Assembly: GCA_003993805.1 (NCBI GenBank)
Contig: RSEF01000001.1
Location: 204,415,805-204,479,804 of the forward strand
Reading direction: 5' to 3'
DNA from: Himantopus leucocephalus
Lineage: Eukaryota > Chordata > Aves > Charadriiformes > Recurvirostridae
DNA length: 64,000 bases
Position numbers and translations under genes: made by a program. The notes beneath the pieces are model-generated. The model was not told the DNA's origin, did no database searches, and saw only the letters and a program-made list of their open reading frames with translations. Positions within the stretch are counted from its first letter, which is position 1; the number at the start of each line of letters is the position of its first letter. Below are positions 36,201 through 48,845 of this stretch, in pieces.

Positions 36201-39200
36201 GGCTACTCTTAACACTGCTGAATATAAATAGTCCAAAATTAGATGAAGCCCTTTCTATGCACTAACAGGTGCCACTCCCCTCCTTTCTTTCAAGTAGCTG
36301 CTCAGACAATTCTGCTGTGCTAGTACTAATTAGTGACGGTTACATTTGAAGCAGCAGCTGAACAGTTTATTTGCATTGAAATCCCTGACATTTTTTGTTT
36401 CAATTTTTCTCTGCCACTCTTTGTATTTCACTGAGTTCAGACTAAACTGGTGCACAGAGAGCAGGTTCCACTGTTACTAGACCCCTTGGCGCACAGAGAA
36501 TTAACCCAAATATAAGGATAATACAGAAAACAGTCTCAGTTGATAAGGTTTTTTAATTTCACTATTCAATTCTAGAAATTTCAGCCTTAGCAGAGCTCGT
36601 TTTTAAACATAAATTTAAAAAAAGAAGTCGGATACCAACACATTTCTCCTAACAAAATGTAACGAAGTCAGATAAGGTGCCCAACCTCTAACAAGCCAGA
36701 GAACCAGTTCATTTAACAAACCATACATTTACACCTCAACTTGCAAGTTATCACACCGCCCTGCTTACAGATTCCCCTACCAAGGCTGACACGCTGCTCG
36801 AACACGCTGGTGCAAAAGTACTAAGAACATACAGAGCAGCACGGGGACCACAGAGACACCTCAAAGGCAACGTGCCCAGGAAACGTGTTCATACAGCTTT
36901 CTCGGAAAGCTCATCACACTGCCATTGTATTTCATAGTCAGTGGATTTAAGTGAAAAATGTGTTGTACCTACTTCTCACTGATCTTTTTCAGTCAATCAC
37001 TGCACATTAAAGTGCAGTCAAAATGTGAAGCCATGAATACATTTACCTTTAAAGGTAAGAAGAGGTAGATATTTTTGAAAGATGCTATGTGCAAAAGTGT
37101 AATCGATACACAGAGCTTAACTATTTGCCTCTAAAATGCCATATCATCTTTATTTTTCCTCCCGCTGCTCAATTCAAATGATATATGGAGTGTCTCTCGG
37201 CACAGAGAGGCTCTAAGCCATCTGAACTTTTTGCTTACCCTGGGCTTGCAGATTTTTAGGACTTTTTAAGTTAACAGGAGTTTAGTTCTTACATGTGCTT
37301 GTGCTGTAGAAGGAAACCATATGCCCTTTTCAAATAGCTACTCGCTTTGTTTGTGTAACTCAGATAGTAGCTCTACCTGATCTGTTTTGAACTACGTCAA
37401 GAGATAATCCATTTATTACATGGCGGTTCAGTTAAACTGCATGCCCTTCAAAATGAAACTATATATGACTGAGTTTGAGAAGTGCAACTTCAAACTGAGG
37501 GAATTTTTGCAGTCCAACTCATGCCAACTGCATGGTGCCATGTGTTTACCTGATGCTTTACGGCTTTAAAAGCTTTTTACTGTCATAGAGCTTGGTCCTG
37601 TAACAACTGTAACAGACAGGAACAAAAATTAATGGCTTTCATAGCAGGCAGTTGAATGCTAGACCAGTTTTTGTTCTGAACCAAACGACAAATGAATTTT
37701 GGACTCACTACTTATAAGTAAGAATTTAAAGGAGAAAATAAACTGTTTAATGGTAGATGTAGTAGACTGACCTAAGCACAAGGACTTAAGAGAATGCATG
37801 TCCAAAACCAAGACTGGAAGAAGATGACAAAAAGGGGAGATGACTTTCCAATAGGTAAAGTAAGCAGTACAGGTTCAAAAGAAAATTAAAGAGGTGAAAA
37901 GCTGAGGATAAGGGAGCTAGATTTGATGTAGCAGTATGTAAGAAAACAGTCAAGAGTTACATAATAAAAACCCAAAGTGGTTAAATTTGCAAGAATTTTT
38001 TTTTGGTAATTAAACAGATGTGTTAGCATTTAATGGTCGTGCAGATTTAAATATAACCATGTCCATATATGAACAAAAGAGACCAGAAAGAAGATGGCTA
38101 CCATGATCGGTGTAGGGACTTGAGCAAGAAGTGGTAAATACAATGGAATGGGAATTAAGATAGTAAGGAGCTTAGTGATAATAGGAGGAGAAAAGTTAAA
38201 AAAAATTAAAAAAATGTACCAGAATTAGTCTTACAAGCTTTTTAAAACAACTTCTAAGTGCCTCTGTCAATGGTTACCTACATTTCCAATAGCTCTGTAC
38301 ACCCTACATTTGCAAAAACATGCCAAAAACATTCCTGAAAAGGCATTACACTGGCAGACAATATATGTGCTTCAAAGGAAACACTGTGAAAGAAACTGCC
38401 TCCCTGTCACCAGAGAAGACTGTCGCTTGCATGTTTTCGAAACACATTTCAGAATACCAATCTTGTTTAAGCACTATTATTAACATGTTCGCACATTCAC
38501 AATGTTTTAAACAGTGGCTGAATGCACGGTGCTTTCCATAAAAGTAGATGTAGAACAGCCTTAGATTTCTGTATCACTCACTGAAACCCGCTGTGTGCTA
38601 AATATAATTACGCATTAAAAAGCAAATCCTGTTAATTTTTAACCTAGGTACTTTGGACTTGCCCTGCCAGGGAATTTTCATCACAACGCTGGGATTGCAT
38701 TACAAGAAATACACCCTGTGTTCCAGTTGCTGACCATGCTAGTGCAGCTCTGATCAAAACCAATCATGCAGTGGCAGGACCTGTGGACTCAACTACTTCT
38801 CTACCAAGGACAAGCACCCCCAGGGCAGAAATATCCTGTGATTTCATCTTCCTGGACTAAGAACTATGTTTCTGTACAGAAAAGTAAATGCAACTTAAAC
38901 CAAACTAAACAGGATGCCTACATAAGGCTTAAAACCGCTTGTATTATACTATTAGAGACTAAAAAAAAGATGACAATCTTAAATACGCAAGCATCATATA
39001 CGCTAGCTGTCATCAGTTTCTGTAAATGAGTGCTTCTATTTACTCAGCCTGCAAATGCTTTCAAAGAAACTTGTAGTTGTTATGAATTTATCCAAATTTC
39101 ACTGTCTCCCTTTTTGAAGGCTTTGACATAAAGAAAACTCAGACAGTTCAAAATGCAGTGAATCTCGGAAGAAAGTTTTGTTGGCTGGTGCTTGACTGAG

Positions 39201-40254
39201 ACAGGAGCCCTGAATTTATTCTTCATAGAAAGAGAGATCTCCTTGGTCACAAGATCTACATGGTGGTGCTTTAAGGCTCTTGTTTTAATCCACACATGTA
39301 TTTAACTGTACCACACATCACTGTACATCATATCAGTGTACATACCGGTTGCACACTGGTATGATGGCTTTACACAGCAAAGCTACTTAAAAACATTTAA
39401 CAGTAAAGGAATGTGGATTTTTGCAGTTTCTGGTTTGTTCTTTCAATAAAAAAACAACCCCAAAACACAACAAAATAGAAGAGGGCATGCAACTAAACAA
39501 GTTATATATATTCTGAAATCAAAAAAAAGAAAATTCATTGTTTAAAATAAAGAAGAGCCCAAATAGCAGGCACTACTCAAAAAATACTATTCTCTTAAGA
39601 ACAAATATATAAGAATCCTAGACATGAAAGACTGATGGAAAGACAGGAAAACTGTGTTCGAAGCCAGAATTCTCTTCTGTGATAATGTGAACATTACAGA
39701 GCTGATCACACCACTGCTCCCCCAGAAGCTTGAAACTTTCCTGGGGAAAACAATGTTTTCTAAGCTTTTCTCCAGCCCTTTTATAACAAAATTTTCCAAG
39801 TTAAAGACACATGCAAATGGCAAAAAGAAATGAGAGAACGGGGCCGGGGGGGGAAGCCAGATATGCTCCATGCATAAGCAACCAAATTGAAAACAAAATA
39901 AATACTTAGCTGAATCTATCACAATACACTCTTCACAAAAAGTCTATCAGATTTTAAATGCCATTATTACCTATGTTATGTCAAGATGTTTTCTCAGTTC
40001 TGAGAGAGCCTGGTACTTAAAAAGGTGCCATAAGTGATGGGGAGTGAACTGATTAGGTTGCCATAGAAAAAGACTACCACTACCAAACCTCCCAAAGCAT
40101 TCAACAGCATCTGGGAAGTGTGAAATTCTTCACTTTTAAACACAGCGAACCAACACAATTAGATAAAACTTCCACAGTGGTAAATTAATCAGAGAATAAC
40201 AACATGTAAAAGAAAGAAAACAGAATCACTTTAAAGCTTTCCTTTCTTTTTTCC

Positions 40255-40270
40255 TTTTTTTTTTTTTTTT
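40255..40270. repeat. poly-T tract with nearby N
   Basis: Sixteen T within a longer pyrimidine-rich stretch, followed by an unresolved base at 40277. A sequencing or assembly weak point with no other feature nearby. Confidence 0.85.
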
Positions 40271-42610
40271 AATTTANTTTAGTCACATAGATGAAAAATG
40301 ACTAACAAGTTAAGCTCTTTAGAAGAGGGGTCAGAGTTATGCTCAGAGGATTTAGCAGGTCCCAGGAGGGACCCGAAACAAACATCCATATGTCCTGGAA
40401 GATTAATACAACAGTAACAACAAAGCCATTGCAACCACAAGAAATGTTTATCCTGTAATTAAGTTGTAAAATTATATTTATTTCTCCATAAAGCTGCTGA
40501 CTTCACTTCTAAACAAATGATTTGTTTTCTGTAGGAGCCAATGATCTTGTGACAATGTTATGTGTAAAACCTGAATGTCTTAAAACACACTATATTTTCC
40601 ACTGACCAGACATATTTTTCCTAGTCCTGCTTATTTTTTTAAACTTTCTACCTATGCAGAATTTTTCTTCTAAAGCATTTTCATTTGACACAGAGATTAC
40701 CTATGGAAGGCCTGGATGAAGAGAGACAGCTTAGACAGTTCTGCTGTGCCACTTTGTCCAGAAAAACAGAAATCACAGTGAAAGTTTTATCTAAATTCTG
40801 GTATTCCCTAACATTTTCATCAACATACTTTTCTAAAACTAAGCACAATAAACTCAAAATATTTGAAACAAGAATTCAGAAACCTTGAATTCTGCCTATT
40901 CGAATCGACATACTTGCTTTGAACTAAGTACACATTATTTAATCAAAGGTTTGTATAATATTTTAAGTTTTCAACAGATTGCAAAATACATCACACTCAA
41001 AATTGGTAAGAATGACCCTAAGTGTTCCAGCAGATTACTGTGTAGATCAGAACTTTTAAAATCAGTTGTTGACAGCCTCTAACAAGAAAACCAGGGAAAA
41101 TGCAACAGAAGAGACAAAGTTGCGGGCACCAGCAGAAGGTAAGAGAAGCTTGCCTTAAACGCATACACTCACTTCTTGCAAAGAGAAAATGTCTCACTAC
41201 CTCTAAACCAGGCATCAGGGAGATGATTGTCCAGGACATTAGATTTACATCAGAGAAATTAAAAAGATCTCTTTTACATTCAGTAGTTTTGGCAAGAGTT
41301 ATCCTGAAAGTCGAAATGAAACACTGTGAATAAGGTAACACTGACAAATATTTATTTTAATCGGAGCTATTACAGAGTGTAAAACCAGTGTATTCCTGAT
41401 TACAGCAGAGTTGTAACAACCCTTCATTTTTTAGTAGTGTTTACAAATTCCACCTTCTAATTTTGAACTTTCCTTCTATAATAAAAGTTCAAGTATGTTT
41501 TCTCAATCCTGCCTTCAGAGCCCATCACTACTGCACCTTCAGCAAGACTGCAAGGTCACAATGCAGCACTACAATTTTCTTCTCTGCAGCATCTGAATCT
41601 AGCAAAAACCTGTACCTGGTAGGTCATCCGTTTCTCTGTGATACATTCCTCTGTACCACAGATAAAATTGTTTTCAGTCATCCTGGCTGCACCTTAAATG
41701 GCTTTTGTAGAGGTTGTAGTACCATTTAAGCAGGTCATCAAGCATCTGCTGATTTTCTTTTTCAAGACCTCTGTGGTTATCAGTATTACTTCGTTTATCA
41801 AAGCTGCCATATTCTTGGAAGCAGATTCTGCTATTAGCACAAACATTACATTTCTTTGGGAGGTCCAGAACTCCATCTGATGCAATTCTCTCTTCTCCTC
41901 TTCAAAGTTTTTAAGATTAGCTTTATCTCAGATTTCTTTTGTGAAATAGTTTGACTACAGCCTTTAATTCAAGAAGGACAGAATTGTGTAAACCCTAGAT
42001 TGGGTCAAATTAATGCTATATTTGTCCAACCTCTTTTCTCATAATAAAATAATTTCTCTGACTTCCTAAGAGCCCAGGCATGCCTACATTTTTCAAAGAC
42101 AGACTGCCTATTTGCAAATGTTTACAGTAGTAACTAAAAATAACGTTAGTTTTTGCCTGCTCTGTTGGAGAAGATTCACTAGCCACCATTATAATTTAAT
42201 GATTTGAAAGCACAAATTGATGACTTGATTTCTAGCTAGTGCTAACCATCATCCACAAAAAAGATTAATTCTGGATCTGTAGCTGGACACCTATTCCAAT
42301 GCACATTAAGTAAAAATTCAATCAGTCACTGATTTGTTAAAGTCTTATAAAGCTTACATTGGAAATAACTCACACAACCAATGAAGACGGAACGTTTACC
42401 ACACTAAACGTATTTTCTAATTCAAGGCACTGCTGAAATTCTCCAGAATATCTTTTCAGAGAGAATGACTTTCATGTGCTAATTCACCATTTGCCACACA
42501 ATCTCAGGATGACAGACAGAGAAAGAGCCCAGAACAGGTTAAGAACAAAGACCAGACTAGTTGGACTAACCATAAAAATGCAGAATTGGCTTAATTTTAA
42601 AAGTAGGGAT

Positions 42611-42632
42611 ATTATGCATTTATTATGCATTT
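42611..42632. repeat. Perfect 11-bp tandem duplication
   Basis: ATTATGCATTT is repeated exactly twice head to tail. Each unit contains a palindromic ATGCAT core. It could be a simple slippage product or a paired octamer-like binding site. Confidence 0.85.
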
Positions 42633-43370
42633 ACCTATAGCATCTGAGACAGTAATGCCATTTCTTTTTACAATACTAAAATGTGACAACGCAATCAGTA
42701 TGTTATTAGCAACACCACTGAGCAGTTCTTCAAATCCAGCTCTGGCCTTTGTTAAGTGACTTATTACTAAGAGAGGAATTAATTTTGGACAGAGAACAGC
42801 TAGCCAAAGGTTTTACAATGTAACTCACTTCAAGTAACCTTATTTCTCTGCTCTACTCTCTTCCATGTTTTCCCAACCACCTGCTTACTGGAAAGAAAAA
42901 AGGAAAAAAGAAAAAAAAACAAACCAAAAAAACCCTGGTGCTCAATCTCACAGTGCACAACAGATGCGTTTTTTAAGATTTAAAATAGGAAGCCAAATGT
43001 TCCTCCATTAAGGTGTTCAATAAGTATAATCTCAGTTTGCAGAGAAACTTGATGCAAATATCACCAAAAGCGGGGCTCTCAAGACCATGTCTCAGAGATG
43101 CAGATTCTGTTACATCTGCTGGTTTGCCACATTTGCCCAGCAACTGAATGGAAGAAGAAAGGACAAAAAGGAAGATAGATCTGGTCGTGTCATGCCACAC
43201 TGCCCCATTCTCTGCCCGTCTATGACTCCTGCTTCCCGATGCCAGAAGATCATCACAAGTGCCCCGTTTTTGTCAAAAATATGGAGACGCTATTTACTCC
43301 GCAACCACCGAACTCGCAAACAGTTCTGGGGGGGGTGGGAGAATTAGCACTGAAGCCAGGAGTGAGACAG

Positions 43371-43415
43371 GCAGAAACCAGCTAGAGTTGTNGCAGAAAC
43401 CAGCTACAGAGTTGT
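43371..43415. repeat. Short direct repeat joined by a single N
   Basis: GCAGAAACCAGCTAGAGTTGT (43371-43391), an N at 43392, then almost the same sequence with two extra bases (43393-43415). The pattern is the same as the larger duplications and indicates overlapping contig ends. Confidence 0.85.
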
Positions 43416-43884
43416 TCTTACTGTGGTTTGGAAACACTTTGTTCATTTTGAATGACAATGAAAGAGAAATGCATATTTCTTAGGTCTCCACTGCATCTAG
43501 GGCATGGACTCAGTCAAGCTCAAACTCTCCTTGCCATCACCTGCACTTAGGTAGGTGACCTCTGGGGAACATCTGCAGTGAAGAACAGAGTCTCAAGGTA
43601 CCCCTTACTGCAAACAGACGTACGGGCTTGCATAAACTCCACAGCCAGCTTGAATGTCATCATGTCTTAATATTTTTATCAGTCATTAAAAATAGAGTGA
43701 AAACAGAAGTCAGCCTAAATAAAACTTGGTTGGTAAACTCGGGAATATTTAGATTGTTTAAATGGGGGATATATATGGCATTTGGAGGATATATATGACA
43801 TTAAAGCTTTTTCCATTACAAATTTTTCATTTAAAGTAGTTACACAGATACCCTGCTTCTAGCTGCAGAAAAAGTGCCTTAGCA

Positions 43885-43984
43885 NNNNNNNNNNNNNNNN
43901 NNNNNNNNNNNNNNNNNNNNNNNNNNNNNNNNNNNNNNNNNNNNNNNNNNNNNNNNNNNNNNNNNNNNNNNNNNNNNNNNNNNN
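43885..43984. other. Scaffold gap (100 N)
   Basis: Exactly 100 N, a conventional placeholder for a gap of unknown or estimated size. Both flanks are AT-rich, so nothing suggests that a GC-rich exon was lost here. Two single-N joins lie within 500 bases on either side, so this is a fragile part of the assembly. Confidence 0.98.
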
Positions 43985-44333
43985 GAAAAACAGGTTTGCT
44001 TGTATTTAATTATTCAAGATTAACATTTTAAAAGATATATTTGATTTAGATTTGTTCCCGAATTCAACGACTAATTGAGAGGGTGGTTAATAACAGAACA
44101 CATTGTTGGTATCTAAACTGCACAGATCCTCAGCAGAAGACTGCTTCTTCCCACTGATTCCAGAGTGACTTAAAGACCAAGTTCCTCTGTTGGGTATCTA
44201 AAGGTATGTAAATGCAGATGAATAAAATAGCATGAATCTCTGACACAGTACCAGTTCATAGTAAACTTCTGCAAGGCTTTGACTACGCTCTGGGCTATCA
44301 GGACACACTTACCAGGGGAACTGTATCTACAAA

Positions 44334-44386
44334 AGCAGTTCTAATTCAGCACTGTGCCTNAGCAGTTCTAATGCAGTACTGTGCCT
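44334..44386. repeat. 26-bp direct repeat joined by a single N
   Basis: Copy 1 (44334-44359) and copy 2 (44361-44386) share AGCAGTTCTAAT and ACTGTGCCT with two differences, and an N sits between them at 44360. The left flank of the 100-N gap ends GTGCCTTAGCA, resembling the joint between these copies. A short tandem array may therefore have been broken up in this area. Confidence 0.8.
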
Positions 44387-45319
44387 GCAACAGCATGAAC
44401 AGAATAACACATTCCCAGCAGGGCTCAAGTCTTCATGTAGGAAATTCCTGTTGGCCAGAGATGGTTTTAAGCGTAGTTAAGAGTAGAGCCAAACAGCATG
44501 GGTATGGCATTTGGATAGACCTTCCTCAGGACTAAGCAGGGAAGAGGGAGAGCTTGCTGCCCCCCAGTCATCAAGTTTGCTGTAAGCAAGGACACAGAGG
44601 CAGAAGAGATCTGAGTACAAATATCTTTGTTTTGTCTCCCCTAATTGCTTGAATTTTCTCTGTTTAAGTTTCTAGCTTTTATTTGAATTAAGTCAGTTTG
44701 CTCTTGTTGTGGAGCCTCCTACAGGAGATGTTGCATACTGTTCCCTCTCAGACCATGCTTGACTTGCTGTCCCATCATTACATACCATTAAAGATACTGA
44801 ATAATTAAAAAAGGTACCACTGGCTTGACTTTGCTTCTGGCAAGTCACAAAGTTTTTAATGACCTGCTTTAAAGTGATTCTACCTGTATTTAGAAATCCA
44901 TATTATAAAAGCTGCTATCTTAAAAAAATGAGAGAAAAAGATTGTAATAGGCATTTGGCTTATATTAACTCATGCTTAATCCTAAAATCAAACATATATG
45001 AAGCTACTGTAAATACAACTTGGTTGCTGTCTTAATATGCGGCACCAAGTTTTCCCCATTGACAAACTAATCTGCTGACCATTCCTGGTCAGACGACTAA
45101 AGCAGATTTCTGACATGGCAGAGGAACAACACCGGGAAGCAAAACACCCAACCTACAGGAAAGTCAAAATCAACTTTTTACTGCAAAAGTGACACCTTGC
45201 TTATGATACAATGACAACGTCATTCATGACATATATGAATTCTGCGTCTGTGTCAGCATTAAGCACAGAAAGGCAATATATTTGGGTTACCTTTGAGAAC
45301 TACACGGGCAGTCTAGGAG

Positions 45320-45480
45320 CCAACACTTAAATGCCCTAAACTCTATTCTAACCAATATTTTCATTAGTGACTTGGATGATGGAAACAGAAAGGGAAATAA
45401 AACTGAAAGTAATAAGTATGTCTAAAACCCACGATCTATGAGGAAAAGCTGAAGAGAGGCCTTTATACTGCAGACAGCAA
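45320..45480 (+). repeat. CR1 LINE fragment, sense strand, degraded
   Basis: At about 45350-45395 the plus strand can be read as TNIFISDLDDGN, matching the LFNIFINDLDDG block of the CR1 reverse transcriptase. After a deletion, TCTATGAGGAAAAGCTGAAG at about 45435 resembles the SYEERLRE block much closer to the C-terminus. The middle of the element is missing. The family assignment is moderately secure; the boundaries are uncertain. Confidence 0.5.
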
Positions 45481-47224
45481 GGCTGCTACTTAATTTTTGA
45501 CGTCCTTCAAATTCTGTTTCTGCATGCTGCCAGGACCAACCTAAATCTGCCTTGTCATAAGCAAATTGGTGTCTGTGCCTATGCCACTCCACACCAGCTG
45601 AGATGAATGAAGAGGCACTGTCACACCCCAGCAACCAGAGCAGCACCTGGCCAGATGTTTTGCTGAGACATGGCAGGACTTGCATAGAGCTGTGAGATGA
45701 AGCAGCTCCGTGACCCCACAAGATCTCTTTTAACATGCACACACATACTGCTACATGTCAGCAGCATGTGTACGACAGGCTCTTTGGTGGTCTGGCAGTC
45801 AGTGGGAGCCAAGAAGAAAGGGTCAGCTGCCTTTCACAGTAGTATGATACAACCCAACACTCAGCAACTTGCTTTAATGAGAGGCAACCTTCCAACGTCC
45901 ACCAAACTATCATTCAGGGTCAACAGCAGAAGCACTACTGCCATTCACACTGGTTTCATTTTGCTGCCTACAAAACTCCCAGGCTTGCCCTGTTCTCAGC
46001 TTTTCCACTCCTTTAGTAATGCATATGTAATGTTTATTGAATTTAGGTGCTTGCCTTGGAGGTAGTCTACTCCAGTCTCACGAGTATCTACCTAAAAAGT
46101 AAAATCACAACATCAAATATTGAGTGCTGGGCTCTGTTGTGTACCTCCACAGAAGTCTTGAGAGAGAAATGGCCCCAACACGTTGAACACAGGCTATTGC
46201 AGAACTGTCCTTGTTGCTGCAGCCATGTGACAAAAGAGAAGCAGCTGGGACCAAATAACTGCAAAATTTTCAAAGCAGGGTATCAAAATGAAAAAGATTG
46301 CCAGAAGGAGTTAACAATTTATGCCAAGTTTGACAAGTTGCTTTCTCAAACATCAATCCAGTGATCCACTGCATTTTGTTTAGATCCAAAGACACACATA
46401 GCTAAGCTTAAATCTGTGGAGCAATTTTCTCCACAGAACTGAAGTCTATGGCGTTATCCCTTATATTACTCACATGCTGTCTTACTGCTTCTGCAACAGC
46501 TAGCTAGGCATGAAGAAAAAAAAAGAAAAAAACTAAGAATCCCACCCAGCCAAGTGCTGAATCCTGAGGAAAAAAAAAGGAGTTTTATTACCTGAAATAG
46601 TTTAATTGCTTTAGCATATTTTCTCATCTTAACTATAATCTTAACACTTACATAAACTTTGAATGCCATATTCTTTAATATGCTCAGCTTTCTCTCCCCC
46701 AGTTTTTTTAATGGAAGAACCACGGTTAACAAAACAGCAAACACTCTAAAACACATTTCCAAACTTGTGGCATACTGTGTAAGTGCATCATTATCCTGAA
46801 ATGGCATTACAGAGGCACTAGGCAGTCAGCCTTAACTTCTGGTTGCAGGATTTTGAAATACAGAAAAGCACAGACACTCTATTGAACACATTATTCCTAA
46901 TACACAGCATGAAGAATTCGGGTGTTCCCCAACGTACTTAAAAACAGTCTTAGCAGACACAGAAGGATAATTCATAGAGACAAACTGTGTGCCCCCCTCC
47001 CAGTTACATGCTATAATAAGTCTGAAAACTATGGTCATCCAAGTCACGAACCTTTAAGAGGGGAGGGAAGGGAATGCAGCTTAACGTGCCTGCCTTCAAA
47101 TTAAAAAACTCAATCACAGATTTATCATTGTTTTTCATTCCCTTTAATTCTCTTTATGAACTTTACAGAATTAATGTATATTCTGTATACCAAAAGACTT
47201 TCTGAAATAATTTATTCCAGATCC

Positions 47225-47960
47225 TTATCACTTTTTCTATGCAGTTCTAAGTTGTCCATTTCTATTTGCGCATTTTTAAGATTATTCCTAATTTTTAATC
47301 TCATACAGAGAAAAGGATGTATGTATTAGTTTTATCAGCTCATCTTCCCTGATCTTTACACATAAAATACTTATCTTTGTTACTGCTTTTGCACTCTTTC
47401 CCAGACAATATCTCTCTTGTGTGGCACAGTGACCAATACTATACACAGTATTCCAGATGGAGCCTAACACTCCTGTAACTGTATCGCCTCTTATTTTGTA
47501 TTTTATCCCTCTGATACAACCTAGTAACTTACTTTCTTGCAGCTGTGCAAAAGCCTCATGGTTTCAATGATTTTTCCACAATAACCTTCAAATCCTTTTT
47601 CTAGTCAGTGTGCTGAATGATTGTTCCATTGCAGCACACACTGTGTTTCCTTTGGTTTCTTGCTCCCAGACTAATTATTTTACATTTTTCCACAGTGAAC
47701 CGTGTTTGCCAGCTGTTGGCCCAGTCACCTAAACAGCTCTAAATCCTTTTATATCTGATTGTATCGTTCCTAATTTACTGCTCTGAATTTTACTACAAAA
47801 AAAAGGTGGTAGGGAGGATAAATCTCTGTGCACAAATATACATTACTTATATGGGGGCCATATGCATGTGATCAGTATAATTTATCATATGGTTTTGCAA
47901 TCTATCAGGCAGCTTTGCCCACCTCACTTGCATTTTTCCAATAATCCATCTCTGCTGGGA
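47225..47960 (-). repeat. Old CR1/L3-like LINE, ORF2 and 3' part
   Basis: The longest LINE remnant in the window. On the minus strand, 47471-47442 encodes SVRLHLEYCV, a clear match to the ALVRPHLEYCV block of CR1 reverse transcriptase. Going rightwards on the plus strand, further complementary blocks occur in the expected order: a TTACATTTTTCCACAGTGAAC block and a GGCCCAGTCACCTAAACAGCTC block, the usual complement of the ORF2 segment upstream. To the left, TTATTCCTAATTTTTAATCT matches the 3' transition. Stops and indels are frequent, so the insertion is old. The limits are approximate. Confidence 0.7.
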
Positions 47961-48746
47961 CTACTTTGAACACTCCACACTTCTGAGCAGCTTCATACAG
48001 CTGCCATGAAAAAAACCTGCCACAAAAAAAACCCCTTTTATTTTCCCAAATGTAATCCTGCCACTTCAAATCACACTTACCTGAAGTTCAATATTCAGTC
48101 TTGAATAGTCAGCGATATTCTGTCTGGATCTGTGACAGATTCATGGCGTCTTCTTGTGAACCCTTGAGGACGGAGGTAGGAACTAGGTTCACCAAACATC
48201 CACAAACTCTACCTATTTAAGATTCACCCAGCAGCTGCTTCCAGGTTCTAGTTGCAAGAAAACTATCAGAATTTAAATACCAACACTGTGTGTTATACGA
48301 AAATTTTTAGTCATATTTTAAAGATTTTAATTTTCCTTCCTAATTATATTACTGATGTAATGTTAAAGGAGTCTCTGCTCATCTCGCACCACCAGCAACT
48401 CAGGACAAGCTCAGTGTGTGTACATGGGGAGAGCAGAGAAATCACATAAATTTCTAGAACTTGTACAGCTTAGTCTTACCATACATTTGCTCCTCCTCCA
48501 AAGAAAGTCCTAAATTGCCAGTTCCTCATGAATTTTGAAACTCTGGAAGCTTGACGCACAACTTTGAATTGCATTACTGCAATGAGTACTTCCACTTCAA
48601 AGCTTGCGGAGTTACAACTCAGTTTAAATTACTTTCTACCACCTTCTACCTCAATGGGCAAGTCTATTGAACTCACCCAGTATCTGAAGGACTCTAGCAT
48701 TACTGTATAATCACCCTTTTCTTCCAGCATGAAAGAATGAAGTTGA

Positions 48747-48845
48747 AGCACCTGCTACTCTTCAGGCTATCAAGTCAGGGAACATTTTACCAGTGCTACA
48801 GCACCTGTTACTCGCTGCGCTATCAGCTCAGAGAAAGCTTTAACA
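48747..48845. repeat. Divergent tandem duplication, ~46-bp unit
   Basis: The unit beginning AGCACCTGCTACTC (48747-48792) recurs as AGCACCTGTTACTC (48800-48845), with roughly three-quarters of the positions matching across the unit and a period of 53. Unlike the N-joined duplications, this one is diverged and has no N, so it is a genuine old local duplication. Confidence 0.65.

Noticed and set aside
43885..43984. The scaffold gap as the site of MICU2 exon 1
   Set aside because: Both flanks are AT-rich without CpG enrichment, so a CpG-island first exon here is unlikely, though not excluded.
46466..46807. Minus-strand frame followed by a GTAAGT donor-like site, considered as a MICU2 upstream exon
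   Set aside because: The frame has no MICU2 leader character, no convincing acceptor, and stops close by in the alternative frames.
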